Assembly (NCBI RefSeq): GCF_002043095.1
Contig: NZ_MVOC01000007.1
Coordinates: 62,001 to 126,000, forward strand
DNA: 64,000 bases
Direction: 5' to 3'
Source of the DNA: Mycobacterium sp. AT1
GTDB taxonomy: Bacteria > Actinomycetota > Actinomycetes > Mycobacteriales > Mycobacteriaceae
The notes under the pieces were generated by a model that saw only the letters and a program-made list of their open reading frames with translations, was not told the origin of the DNA and made no database searches. Position 1 is the first letter of the stretch, and each line of letters opens with the position of its first letter. Shown in pieces: positions 38,295-46,749 of the stretch. Position numbers and translations under genes: made by a program.

Positions 38295-39722
38295 GTGACC
38301 GAGATAGACCCGGAGAAGCTCAGGGCGTGCCTGGAGGTGCTGTCCGACGTCAGATCGCTGCCTCCCGAACACCCCGACGCGGTGGCGGTGCGCCGCGCGA
38401 CGGCGGGTGTCTTCAAGGCCGTCAAGCAGGCCCGCCGCCACGCCAGGCGCGACGCCGTCGCCGAGGCCGACCGCGCGGTCATCGCCGCCACTGCCACGGG
38501 AGCTCCCGGCCGCATCGACGACGAAACGCAGGGCTTGCCGCTGGTCTCGACCGCGGCAGGCGCCACGGCGGGCACGCTGCTGCGGTCGCGGGCCTGCTAC
38601 GCCTGCAAGAACCACTACACCCAGGTCGACGCGTTCTACCACCAGCTGTGTCCCCCGTGCGCGGCGTTCAACCGCGCCAAGCGCGAGGCCCGCACCGACC
38701 TCAGTGGACGACGGGCGCTGCTGACCGGCGGTCGCGCCAAGATCGGCATGTACATCGCGCTGCGGCTGCTGCGCGACGGCGCCCACACGACCATCACCAC
38801 CCGCTTCCCCAACGACGCCGTCCGCCGCTTCGCCGCGATGCCGGACAGCGCCGACTGGCTGCACCGCCTGCGGGTGGTCGGCATCGACCTACGGGACCCC
38901 GCCCAGGTCGTCGCGCTCGCCGACGCGGTCGCCGAGCAGGGTCCGCTGGACATCCTGATCAACAACGCCGCGCAGACGGTCCGCCGCTCCCCCGGTTCCT
39001 ACGCAGCGCTCGTCGAGGCGGAGCGCGCCGCCCCACCCGAGCTGGCATCGGGGGTAGACGTCATCACCTTCGACCACGTCAGCGACGCCCATCCGGCCGC
39101 CCTCGCCGGCAGCCTGGCCGAGCACCAAACACCGCACGCGGTAACGGAATTGGCGTTGGTCGCCCGCAGTGCGTCGCCCGAGCGGATCGCCGCGGGCACG
39201 GCCATCGACGCCGGCGGGCTGCTTCCCGACACCGCGTCGGTCAACAGTTGGACCCAGCGGGTGCACGAGGTCGACGCGATGGAGCTTCTCGAAGTGCAGC
39301 TGTGCAACCAGACCGCGCCGTTCATCCTGGTCAGTCGACTGCGTCCGGCGATGGCCGCGGCGTCCGCCCGCCGCAAGTACGTAGTCAACGTCTCCGCGAT
39401 GGAGGGCCAGTTCAGCCGTGCCTACAAGGGGCCGGGGCACCCGCATACGAACATGGCGAAGGCCGCGCTGAACATGCTCACTCGCACCAGCGCAGGCGAG
39501 ATGCTGGAGCAGGACGGCATTCTGATGACCGCGGTCGACACGGGGTGGATCACCGACGAGCGCCCGCACCCCACCAAGATGCGGCTCGCCGACGAGGGCT
39601 TCCACGCGCCGCTGGATCTCGTCGACGGTGCCGCCCGCGTCTACGACCCGATCGTGCGGGGTGAGGCCGGCGAGGACGTGCACGGCTGCTTCTTGAAGGA
39701 CTATTCGCCGAGCAACTGGTAA
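38295..39722 (+). CDS. SDR oxidoreductase with N-terminal helical and Cys4 zinc-ribbon extension
   Basis: 475 aa from a GTG at 38295. Residues 1-95 are helical and basic, then CYACKNHY (C-x2-C at about 97-100) and LCPPCAAF (C-x2-C at about 115-118) make a zinc-ribbon-like element. From about 132 a Rossmann SDR domain begins (GRRALLTGGRAKIGMYIALRL), with the ILINNAAQTV segment and the later NVSAMEGQ and tail. The catalytic Tyr is not in a standard YxxxK: the segment following is RAYKGPGHPHTNMAKAAL, where K of NMAKAAL keeps the usual spacing with His in place of Tyr. Coupled to the TVP38 gene 10 bp downstream. Confidence 0.82.
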   Translation: MTEIDPEKLRACLEVLSDVRSLPPEHPDAVAVRRATAGVFKAVKQARRHARRDAVAEADRAVIAATATGAPGRIDDETQGLPLVSTAAGATAGTLLRSRACYACKNHYTQVDAFYHQLCPPCAAFNRAKREARTDLSGRRALLTGGRAKIGMYIALRLLRDGAHTTITTRFPNDAVRRFAAMPDSADWLHRLRVVGIDLRDPAQVVALADAVAEQGPLDILINNAAQTVRRSPGSYAALVEAERAAPPELASGVDVITFDHVSDAHPAALAGSLAEHQTPHAVTELALVARSASPERIAAGTAIDAGGLLPDTASVNSWTQRVHEVDAMELLEVQLCNQTAPFILVSRLRPAMAAASARRKYVVNVSAMEGQFSRAYKGPGHPHTNMAKAALNMLTRTSAGEMLEQDGILMTAVDTGWITDERPHPTKMRLADEGFHAPLDLVDGAARVYDPIVRGEAGEDVHGCFLKDYSPSNW

Positions 39723-39731
39723 CGCGACGCC

Positions 39732-40439
39732 GTGTCCGACGCCGACGCCGACGCTCCCGTGCCCGCCACCAGGCGGAGCCACGTCATCCGGCTAGCCCTG
39801 TTCGTCGCGTTCCTCCTCGGGCTGTTCTACGTAGTCGGCGTCGCCAGGATCGTCGACGTCGACGACGTCCGTCGCGTGGTGATGGCGACCGGTCCGGCCG
39901 CACCGTTGGCCTACGTCGCGGTGTCGGCGGTGCTCGGCGCCATCTTCGTGCCTGGGCCCATCTTGGCGGCCGGCAGCGGCGTGCTGTTCGGCCCCGCGCT
40001 CGGCACGTTCGTCACGCTGTTCTCCGCCATCGGCACCGCGTGCATCGCCAGTCTCGTCGGACGCCGGGCCGGACGCGACGGCGCACGCTCACTGATGGGA
40101 GCCGAGCGCGCCGACCGCTTGGACGCCCAGGTTCAGCGGCGCGGATTGTGGGCCGTCGTCGGCCAGCGCTTCGTACCTGGCATCTCCGACGCGCTCGCGT
40201 CATACGCCTTCGGCGCCTTCGGAGTTCCGTTGTGGCAGATGGCCGTTGGTGCGTTCATCGGCTCGGCGCCGCGCGCCTTCGTCTACACCGCGCTCGGCGC
40301 GTCGATCGGTGACTTGTCGGCACCGTTGGCGTACACCGCGATCGGCGTGTGGTGCGTGACGGCGGTGGCCGGCGCCTTCGTCGCGCGGAGCGGGTTCCGG
40401 GCGTGGCGGGGCCGCGGCCGCGAGGAGTCCGACGGCTGA
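39732..40439 (+). CDS. TVP38/TMEM64 (SNARE-associated, DedA-like) membrane protein
   Basis: 235 aa from a GTG at 39732, 10 bp after the zinc-ribbon SDR. Hydrophobic helix about 20-40, then the VTT-type core: GAIFVPGPILAAGSGVLFGPALG (shortened here to FVPGPILAAGSGVLFGP), GTACIASLVGRRAGRD, WAVVGQRFVPGISDALASYAFG, ending with VYTALGASIGDLSAP. The family is linked to phospholipid scrambling or flipping. Basic Gly/Arg-rich tail. Convergent with the GH5-like gene. Confidence 0.9.
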   Translation: MSDADADAPVPATRRSHVIRLALFVAFLLGLFYVVGVARIVDVDDVRRVVMATGPAAPLAYVAVSAVLGAIFVPGPILAAGSGVLFGPALGTFVTLFSAIGTACIASLVGRRAGRDGARSLMGAERADRLDAQVQRRGLWAVVGQRFVPGISDALASYAFGAFGVPLWQMAVGAFIGSAPRAFVYTALGASIGDLSAPLAYTAIGVWCVTAVAGAFVARSGFRAWRGRGREESDG

Positions 40440-40524
40440 CGGCTCGTCGACCGCACGGTTTTGTTTACGGGGTCACTCGGGCGATGTGTACGACAACCGT
40501 GCACTCGGCGAGGTGGGGTCTACC

Positions 40525-41679
40525 TCAGGCCTGCCCGAGCACTCCGGTCAGCTGTTGAATCGCCTTGACCTCGGCATCGCGATAGGCACTTCCGTCCGGT
40601 CGCAGCAGATCACTGAACCAAACCTTGGGTTCGGACGGGTCGGGCTTGTCCCAGGTGTCCCACGGCAGGTACGTCTGGGTCTTGCCGGCGACCAGGCCCC
40701 AGTTGTAGGCGGCGACGTTGCGGCGCTTGGCAATTGGCAGGATGCCTTCGACGGTGCTGCCCTGAGGCCGCGCGAGGTATTCGGTGCACAGGATGGGGCG
40801 GCCAAGCGGGGCGAGTTCGTCGATCCTAGCTTCGAACTCCGTCGGCGACGCATACGAGTGAAAGCTGACGACGTCGGAGTTGTCGAGCTGGATGCCGGCG
40901 ATCTTGCTGCGATTGCCCGTACCCCAACTGCCCTGCCACACTCCGCTTGTCAGCGGCTGTCCTGGGTTCGCGGCCCTGGCCCACCCGAACACCTGCGGAA
41001 GCAACCCCGCCACCAGCTCCAGCTTGTCGCCCCGTTCCACCTTGCGGTACACCTTGGCCGGGTTGTCGGGTTCGTTCCAGATGTCCCATGCCAAAACCCT
41101 TGGGTCGCTGCGGAACTGGCTGACGACGTCCGTGACGTAGTCACGCAGCGTGGCGACGTACTGAGGGTCACCGAGGCGATCGGCACCCGGGCCCTGCACC
41201 CATCCCGAGTTGTGAACGCCGACGACGGGTGCGTGCTGCGGCCCCAGCTTCGGATGCGGGTCCCAGCACGAGTCGAACAGGACGAACATCGGCTTGATGC
41301 CACGGCTGGCCGCGATGCCGACGAACTGGGCGAGACGCCGTTGGAACCCCTGGCGGTCCTGCGCCCACAGCAGATCGTGGAGGAAGACCCGCATCGTGTT
41401 GAACCCGAGCTGGCGGGCGATCGCGAACTCGGCGTCGATGCGCCGCGGATCGTAGGTGCCCTGCTGGAACATCTCGATTTGGTTGATTGCGGTTGCCGGC
41501 ACGTAGTTGGCGCCGACCAGCCAGCCCTGCCCCTGATACCAGGCGTTGGCGCGCTCCGCGGTCCACCGCACCGGGTCGGCCGAGGCCAGGGGAACACGGG
41601 TCAGAGCGGCACCTGCTGCCATCATCAGCGGAAGCTTCAGGGCAGTTCTGCGGCGCACCAGGCCCACCGTAGGTTCCAT
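40525..41679 (-). CDS. Exported GH5-like glycoside hydrolase, Tat signal
   Basis: 384 aa. Tat leader: RRRTALKLPLMMAAGAALT near the N terminus, ending PLASA. The catalytic domain is a (beta/alpha)8 barrel of the cellulase/beta-mannanase type: GANYVPATAINQIEMF, LGFNTMRVFLHDLLW, FVLFDSCWDPHP, acid/base Glu in LAWDIWNEPDNP (about 206) and nucleophile Glu in PILCTEYLARP (about 304). The substrate polysaccharide is unknown. It is divergent from a small exported protein, with a long hairpin in the gap. Confidence 0.9.
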   Translation of the reverse strand: MEPTVGLVRRRTALKLPLMMAAGAALTRVPLASADPVRWTAERANAWYQGQGWLVGANYVPATAINQIEMFQQGTYDPRRIDAEFAIARQLGFNTMRVFLHDLLWAQDRQGFQRRLAQFVGIAASRGIKPMFVLFDSCWDPHPKLGPQHAPVVGVHNSGWVQGPGADRLGDPQYVATLRDYVTDVVSQFRSDPRVLAWDIWNEPDNPAKVYRKVERGDKLELVAGLLPQVFGWARAANPGQPLTSGVWQGSWGTGNRSKIAGIQLDNSDVVSFHSYASPTEFEARIDELAPLGRPILCTEYLARPQGSTVEGILPIAKRRNVAAYNWGLVAGKTQTYLPWDTWDKPDPSEPKVWFSDLLRPDGSAYRDAEVKAIQQLTGVLGQA

Positions 41680-41747
41680 GGCGGCCGGGTCGGCCTCGCG
41701 GGACGAATCGCAATCGTTCGGGTTCGCAATCGTTATCCGACTGGTTC

Positions 41748-41784
41748 CCTACCGCCGAGTGTGGAGCCCACACTCGGCGGTAGG
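41748..41784. repeat. 17-bp perfect hairpin between divergent genes
   Basis: CCTACCGCCGAGTGTGG (41748-41764) pairs perfectly with 41768-41784, loop AGC. It has terminator-like strength but lies between two gene starts (GH5-like at 41679 and exported protein at 41892), where no terminator is expected. It might be a regulatory hairpin or a dispersed mycobacterial intergenic element. Confidence 0.6.
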
Positions 41785-41891
41785 AGGGCGGGAGGAGGGG
41801 CAGTGATCAGCCGCCCGATGACGACTCCCAGAATGTCGTCGGTAGCATAGGCAATCCTTGCAGGGGGCGGATGGAAAGGCCTTTTCGCGTG

Positions 41892-42203
41892 ATGAAGACC
41901 CGCATCGCCGCAGTGACGTCGACCATGGGCGCACTGGCCCTCCTGCTTGCCCCTACTGCCGCCGCCGACTTCGACAGGGCGGGCTATCTGCGGTGCATGG
42001 TGTCCGACGCAATGTCGGTCGGCGGTCTGACCATCGACTCCAGTACCGCGGCCAAGATCGGCGCCGAGGCGTACGACTCGATGGGTGGCGGGTCGAGCAA
42101 GGCCGCCCAGCAGGAGGCATCCGCCGCCCTGGTCAAGAAGCACGGATTGTCCGAGCCGCTGGCCGCACTCATCGTGCAGTGCGCAAGCAACCCCCACAGC
42201 TGA
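41892..42203 (+). CDS. Small exported protein, DUF732-like
   Basis: 103 aa from the ATG at 41892; an upstream ATG at 41871 is also in frame but the shorter start gives a cleaner signal peptide (MKTRIAAVTSTMGALALLLA ... AAA, mature from DFDRAGYL). The mature 80 residues are helical with two cysteines (LRCMVSD, IVQCASN), as in the DUF732 type, though I cannot confirm the family. It is convergent with a TetR gene 15 bp away. Confidence 0.6.
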   Translation: MKTRIAAVTSTMGALALLLAPTAAADFDRAGYLRCMVSDAMSVGGLTIDSSTAAKIGAEAYDSMGGGSSKAAQQEASAALVKKHGLSEPLAALIVQCASNPHS

Positions 42204-42218
42204 CGACCGGCGATTCGG

Positions 42219-42815
42219 TCACGGCGAACCGCGGCTGACCGCCTCGTCGAGGAGTGTCTGGGCGGCCTTCCTGGCCTGCGCCCATGGCGAGGGGTCGTCG
42301 AGGGAGGTGGACATCGCCGCCGCACCCTCGAAGAGGATGGCGAGTTGGTTGCCCAGCAGCTTCGGGTTGGCCGCGCCCGCGGCCTGCGCCAGCGCAACCA
42401 CGCCGTCGACGTAGCTCCGTTTGTGCGCCTCGACGATGTCGTGAACCTCGGGCATGCCGCCGGCGGCTTCGACGGCCGCGTTGTGGAACGGGCAACCGCG
42501 CAACGGCCCCTCGCCGCCTGGCGGCACCTCGAAGAGCGCCAGGATGCGCGACCTGGGGCTGCGCTTGCTCGCCGCCGAATCGGGGTGCACGGGATCGCCG
42601 ATGCCCTTTCGGATGTGGCGTAGATACTCCTCGACCACGGCCTCCTTGCTCGGGAAGTGTTGGTAGAGGGTGCGTTTGGATACCGACGCCTCGGCTGCCA
42701 AGCGTTCCACGCCGGTGGCGTTGATGCCGTCCGCGTAGAACAGCTTGACCGCGGCGTCGAGGATCCGTTGGCGTGCGCCTCGGCCGCCGCGCTGCGGCTC
42801 GACCTGCGTGTTCAT
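42219..42815 (-). CDS. TetR-family regulator, near-neighbour of an SDR
   Basis: 198 aa from the ATG at 42815 (a GTG directly before it at 42818 is also possible). DNA-binding region RILDAAVKLFYADGINATGV ... AAEASVSKRTLYQHFPSK is standard TetR. The C-terminal half contains a Cys in GPLRGCPFHNAAVEA, a segment common in the TetR_C_33/LfrR-like groups. Divergent from the SDR at 42919; two closely related dyads in the 103-bp gap are probably its operators, one next to its own start and one near the SDR promoter. Confidence 0.92.
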   Translation of the reverse strand: MNTQVEPQRGGRGARQRILDAAVKLFYADGINATGVERLAAEASVSKRTLYQHFPSKEAVVEEYLRHIRKGIGDPVHPDSAASKRSPRSRILALFEVPPGGEGPLRGCPFHNAAVEAAGGMPEVHDIVEAHKRSYVDGVVALAQAAGAANPKLLGNQLAILFEGAAAMSTSLDDPSPWAQARKAAQTLLDEAVSRGSP

Positions 42816-42818
42816 CAC

Positions 42819-42844
42819 CGAAGTATACCGCTTGGTTTACTTCG
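42819..42844. promoter_or_regulatory. TetR operator candidate 1
   Basis: CGAAGTATACC-N4-GGTTTACTTCG, arms of 11 with a single mismatch, starting 4 bp before the TetR ATG. It shares the N4 spacing and all but two arm positions with the second dyad, 49 bp away centre to centre. Confidence 0.7.
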
Positions 42845-42867
42845 TGGACAGCGCGGTGTAGCGTCGC

Positions 42868-42893
42868 CGAAGTACACCAATCGGTGTACTTCG
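42868..42893. promoter_or_regulatory. TetR operator candidate 2
   Basis: CGAAGTACACC-N4-GGTGTACTTCG, perfect 11-bp arms, ending 26 bp before the SDR ATG. Together with candidate 1 it defines a consensus CGAAGTAYACC-N4-GGTKTACTTCG controlling the divergent pair. Confidence 0.75.
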
Positions 42894-42918
42894 AGTCGCC
42901 GCACAGCAGGAGATCCAC

Positions 42919-43614
42919 ATGACCACACTCAAGGACCAGACCGTCCTCGTCACCGGAGCCAACCGAGGAATGGGGCGCCACTACGTGACCCAGCTGCTCG
43001 ACCGCGGGGTGACCAAGGTCTACGCCGCCGCCCGAGACTCCTCGCAGGTCGACGCGTCCGATCCTCGCGTGGTGGCCCTGACCCTCGACGTAACCGACCC
43101 CCAGTCGGTCGCAGCGGCGGCCGAGACGGCATCCGACGTCAGCGTCCTGATCAACAACGCGGGCATTGCACGGATCGCGTCCGTGCTCGAGCCCGGCGCT
43201 CCGACACTACGAGAAGAGCTGGAAACCAACCTGTTTGGACCGCTCGCCTTGGCGTCCTCATTCGCCGACCGGATCGCCGACCGGGGCGGCGCGATCGTCA
43301 ACGTCGCCTCGGTGTTGTCGTGGCTGCCCGTCGCCGGCAGCTACGGGGTGTCCAAGGCCGCGGTGTGGAGCGCCACCGATTCGATCCGCCTGGAGCTCGC
43401 ACCGCGCGGCGTTCAGGTCGTCGGGGTCTACGTGGGATACGTCGACACCGACATGGCGTCGTTCACCGACGCCCCCAAGACCGACCCCGCCGAGGTGGTG
43501 CGCCAGGTCCTCGACGGCGTGGAATCCGGCGCCGACGAGGTGCTCGCCGACGAACTGACCCGCAACGTGCGCGCGCAGCTGAGCGAGCCGATCGGGGCAC
43601 GCGCGCTGGGCTGA
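42919..43614 (+). CDS. SDR oxidoreductase controlled by the divergent TetR
   Basis: 231 aa classical SDR: TGANRGMGRHY (12-22), ALTLDVTDP, LINNAGIA (about 78), Ser in VNVASVLS and YxxxK in YGVSKAAV. The start is the ATG at 42919 with AGCAGGAG upstream. Similar short SDRs act on aldehydes or ketones; the substrate may also be the TetR ligand. Followed by a promoter-like spacer and the thiamine-binding-type gene. Confidence 0.9.
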   Translation: MTTLKDQTVLVTGANRGMGRHYVTQLLDRGVTKVYAAARDSSQVDASDPRVVALTLDVTDPQSVAAAAETASDVSVLINNAGIARIASVLEPGAPTLREELETNLFGPLALASSFADRIADRGGAIVNVASVLSWLPVAGSYGVSKAAVWSATDSIRLELAPRGVQVVGVYVGYVDTDMASFTDAPKTDPAEVVRQVLDGVESGADEVLADELTRNVRAQLSEPIGARALG

Positions 43615-43643
43615 GCGACGACGGATGTGCCAGGCTGGACGCC

Positions 43644-43943
43644 ATGATCGTCGCGTTCAGCCTCAGCCCATCCGCCGGTGACGACACGGGAGGCGTCCAC
43701 GAGGCGGTGGCCGAGGCCGTTCGCGTCGTACGCGCGTCCGGGCTGCCCAACGAGACCAACGCGATGTTCACCAACATCGAAGGCGAATGGGACGAGGTGA
43801 TGGCCGTCGTCAAGCAGGCCGTCGACGCCGTCGCCGCCGCCTCGCCCCGGGTGAGCCTGGTGCTCAAGGCCGACATCCGCCCCGGTTACACCGGGCAGCT
43901 CAGCGCGAAGGTGCAGCGGGTGGAGGAAGCGCTCCAAGACTGA
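43644..43943 (+). CDS. Thiamine-binding-type protein (MTH1187/YkoF-like)
   Basis: 99 aa. Short alpha/beta protein MIVAFSLSPSAGDDTGGVHE, EAVRVVRASGLPNETNAMFTNIEGEWDEVM and RVSLVLKADIRPG, which match the MTH1187 family that binds thiamine or its pyrimidine moiety. The start is the ATG at 43644; AGGCT 7 bp upstream would fit a leaderless transcript. Its 3' end overlaps the end of the convergent carboxyltransferase gene by 44 bp. Confidence 0.85.
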   Translation: MIVAFSLSPSAGDDTGGVHEAVAEAVRVVRASGLPNETNAMFTNIEGEWDEVMAVVKQAVDAVAAASPRVSLVLKADIRPGYTGQLSAKVQRVEEALQD

Positions 43944-45447
43944 CTGCAGCTGCCGAGCCGTATCCCACCCGGTTGAACCGCTTGGCCCTGGCGATCATTC
44001 GCATGTCCCCGTCCTGGGCGATCAGCTCGGCGAGTTCTCGATGCAGGGCTGCGCCCACCCGTTCGCAGAACTGCTGTGCCTCCTCGGCCGCGTCGGGACG
44101 CTCGGGGATGATCAGGTCGACGATTCCGGCCCGCCGTAGATCCACCGATCGGATTCCCTGCCGGTCTGCCATCTCGGCGGCGTGGGCGACGTCGCGGTGG
44201 ACGATGGCACTGGCGCCCTCCGGCGGAAGTGGGGAAAGCCACGCGTGCTGGGCCGCCAGCACGCGGTCGGCAGGCACCAGCGCGAGTGCCCCTCCCCCGG
44301 TGCCCTGCCCAAGCAGCAGTGACACCGTCGGGGTGTCGAGGTCCACCATGTCGGCGATGCACCGCGCGATCTCGCCGGCGAGCCCGCCCTCCTCGGCGTC
44401 CTTGGACAGCGCCGCGCCCGCGGTGTCGATCACGGTGACCAGCGGCAGTTGCAGGTCCTGCGCCAGGCGCATCCCGCGGCGCGCCTCCCGCAAGGCGGCG
44501 GGTCCGAGCGGGGTGGTCGGCGTCTGACCGCGCCGGTCCTGGCCTAGCAGCACACACGGCACGTCCCCGAAGCGCACCAGCGCCAGGATCAGCCCCGGAT
44601 CCGATTCGCCCTGCCCGGTTCCGTTGAGCGGCAACACGTCTGCGGCGGCGTTGAAGAGGAGTTCGCGGACGCCAGGACGGTCGCTGCGCCGCGACGCCAG
44701 CACCGACGTCCACGCGGGCACGTCCTCGACGTCCCAGTCTGGCGGGTCGGCCACCAGCCGGCGGCACCGCGGCGCGTCGGTCATGATGCGCAGCGCGCGG
44801 TCGACGATCTCGCCGAGTTGCTCGGGCGGCCGGACCGCATCGATGAGACCGTGAGCCTGCAGATTCTCCGACGTCTGCACGCCACGGGGGAACTGGTCGT
44901 CGTAGAGCGCCTCGTACACGCGCGGTCCCAGGAACCCGATCAGCGCGCTGGGTTCGGCGACGGTCAGGTGTCCGAGTGATCCCCACGACGCGAACACCCC
45001 GCCGGTGGTCGGGTGGCGCAGATACACGAGGTACGGCAGGTGAGCCGCCTTGTGCGCGGTGATCGCGGCGGTGATCTTGACCATTTGGAGGAAGGCGACG
45101 GTGCCCTCCTGCATCCGGGTTCCCCCGGAGGTGGGCAGCGCCAACAGCGGCAGCCCCTCGGCGGTCGCCCGGTTGATGGCCGTGACCAGTCGGTCGCCAG
45201 CCGCCACGCCGATCGAGCCGGCCAGGAAGGCGAACTCGCTCAACAGGATTGCGACCCGCCGGCCGCGGATGCTCACCGCCCCGGTGAGGACCGATTCGTC
45301 GAGGCCGGTCTTGGCTCGGGCAGCCGCCAGCTCGTCGGCGTAGGCCTGGTCGACCGGATACTCCACGGCTGGCGAGTCCCAGCATTCGAAGCTGTCGGCG
45401 TCGGCGACGACCTCGAGCAGCTCGGCCGCACTCAGCCGGGTCGTCAC
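43900..45447 (-). CDS. accD3: AccD3-like fused carboxyltransferase
   Basis: 515 aa from a GTG at 45447 that overlaps the CoA-transferase stop (GTGA); the longer frames to 45963 are shadows. The N-terminal half is an AccD-type beta domain (GGSIGVAA-like GSIGVAAGDRL, PTSGGTRMQEGTVAFLQM, LVYLRHPTTGGVFASWGSLG), the C-terminal half an AccA-type alpha domain (GPAALREARRGMRLA, VIDTAGAAL, LLGQGTGGGALAL). As I remember it, this closely matches mycobacterial AccD3. No biotin carboxylase or carrier gene is nearby. A C-terminal extension of about 17 residues overlaps the convergent gene. In this locus a malonyl-CoA decarboxylation or transcarboxylation role is inferred. Confidence 0.88.
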   Translation of the reverse strand: MTTRLSAAELLEVVADADSFECWDSPAVEYPVDQAYADELAAARAKTGLDESVLTGAVSIRGRRVAILLSEFAFLAGSIGVAAGDRLVTAINRATAEGLPLLALPTSGGTRMQEGTVAFLQMVKITAAITAHKAAHLPYLVYLRHPTTGGVFASWGSLGHLTVAEPSALIGFLGPRVYEALYDDQFPRGVQTSENLQAHGLIDAVRPPEQLGEIVDRALRIMTDAPRCRRLVADPPDWDVEDVPAWTSVLASRRSDRPGVRELLFNAAADVLPLNGTGQGESDPGLILALVRFGDVPCVLLGQDRRGQTPTTPLGPAALREARRGMRLAQDLQLPLVTVIDTAGAALSKDAEEGGLAGEIARCIADMVDLDTPTVSLLLGQGTGGGALALVPADRVLAAQHAWLSPLPPEGASAIVHRDVAHAAEMADRQGIRSVDLRRAGIVDLIIPERPDAAEEAQQFCERVGAALHRELAELIAQDGDMRMIARAKRFNRVGYGSAAAVSLGALPPPAAPSR

Positions 45448-46637
45448 ACCGCCTCCTTCAGCCAGGCCCGTACCAGCTCGTCGTCGCCGCCCAGCACCGG
45501 CGGCGAAAGGTGGTGCGTCTCGGTGACTTCGGTGCCGTCGGCGTCGAAGAAGCGCAGCGGGGGGCCGGGCAGGGTGACCCGGCCCAGCGTCGGATGGTCG
45601 ACGTCGACGAGCAGCCCTTGAGACTTGGTTTGCTCCCACTCGTACACCTCTTGCACGTTGCGCACCTTGCCCGCCGGAACGCCCATCCCGTCGAGCAGTT
45701 TTAGCAGCGGCTCGGTTTCCCAGCCGCCGAACAGCTCGGAAACCAACTCGATCACCGCCAGACGATTGCCGACCCGCTGCGGGTTGGTGGCCATTCCGTC
45801 GCGGTCGGGGTCGACGCCGAAACCCTCGCAGAAGCGGTGCCACAGACCTTCGCTGCCCACCGAGATCTGCACTGCCCCATCGGCGGTCGGGAACAGGCCG
45901 TACGGGCAGATCGACGGATGGTGGTTGCCTTGGGCTTCGCCGACCTCGCCGGCCACGGTCCACTTGGTGCCCTGAAAGGCGTGCACGCCGACGACGCTGG
46001 CCAGCAACGACGTTCGCACCACCCGGCCGCGGCCGGTGCGGTCGCGCTCGCGCAATGCGGCGAGGACGCCGAACGCGCCGTACATGCCTGCGAGCAGGTC
46101 GGCGATCGGAACACCCACGCGCTGAACGTCATCGGGTCCCGAACCGGTGAACGACATGAGGCCGGCCTCACCCTGGGCGATCTGGTCGTAGCCCGACCGG
46201 CCGCCTTCCGGGCCGTCGTGACCGAACCCGCTGATGGACAGGACGACCAGTCCGGGGTTGAGTTCGGCGAGCCGTTCGGTCGAGAAGCCCAGGCGGTCCA
46301 GCACGCCGGTCCGGAAGTTCTCGAGCAGGACGTCGGCCCGGCGCACCATCTCCTCGAGGGCCTCCCTGCCCTCGTCGGTCTTGAGGTCCAGCGCAATCGA
46401 CCGCTTGTTGCGATTCGCCGACAGGAAGTAGGTGGATTCGCGTTCGGCGTCCTTGGGTTGCACGAAGGGCGGGCCCCAGGACCGGGTGTCGTCCCCGCCC
46501 TTGGGGCTCTCCACCTTGATGACGTCGGCGCCGAGGTCGCCCAGCATCATGGCCGCGTGCGGGCCGGCGAGCGCCCGCGTCAGATCGACGACCACGGTCC
46601 CGCTCAGCGGACCCGTTCTCCCTGAGTTGAGTGGCAT
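45444..46637 (-). CDS. CaiB/BaiF family CoA-transferase (class III)
   Basis: 397 aa. N terminus VVVDLTRALAGPHAAMMLGDLGADVIKVE with SPKGGDDTRSWGPPF is the class III CoA-transferase signature; the catalytic Asp is in SGYDQIAQGEAGLM-type GYDQ context. Such enzymes move CoA between carboxylic acids such as oxalate, succinate, mesaconate or itaconate. Placed between MatC and an AccD3-like protein it probably activates the imported dicarboxylate. An operator-like TGGCCTAGCCA lies 33 bp upstream of the ATG. Confidence 0.93.
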   Translation of the reverse strand: MPLNSGRTGPLSGTVVVDLTRALAGPHAAMMLGDLGADVIKVESPKGGDDTRSWGPPFVQPKDAERESTYFLSANRNKRSIALDLKTDEGREALEEMVRRADVLLENFRTGVLDRLGFSTERLAELNPGLVVLSISGFGHDGPEGGRSGYDQIAQGEAGLMSFTGSGPDDVQRVGVPIADLLAGMYGAFGVLAALRERDRTGRGRVVRTSLLASVVGVHAFQGTKWTVAGEVGEAQGNHHPSICPYGLFPTADGAVQISVGSEGLWHRFCEGFGVDPDRDGMATNPQRVGNRLAVIELVSELFGGWETEPLLKLLDGMGVPAGKVRNVQEVYEWEQTKSQGLLVDVDHPTLGRVTLPGPPLRFFDADGTEVTETHHLSPPVLGGDDELVRAWLKEAV

Positions 46638-46669
46638 GACGCGATCCTCCCGTTGGATTGGTGACCTAG

Positions 46670-46680
46670 TGGCCTAGCCA
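46670..46680. promoter_or_regulatory. GntR-type operator candidate A
   Basis: TGGCCTAGCCA, in the context AGTGGCCTAGCCAATT; on the minus strand AATTGGCTAGGCCACT. It matches site B in front of matC apart from the centre and resembles the AATTGGT-N3-ACC type sites of PdhR/LldR-class GntR proteins. 33 bp from the CoA-transferase start. Confidence 0.55.
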
Positions 46681-46749
46681 ATTATCAACGTAGCGGTAGC
46701 CGGTGTCAATGCCAAGATTCCCAGCTCAACGGCCATTTCGACGCACGAA

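Noticed and set aside
40453..40502. GCACGGTT/AACCGTGC inverted repeat between the TVP38 and GH5-like genes
   Set aside because: Arms of 8 bp separated by 34 bp are too weak to call a terminator.
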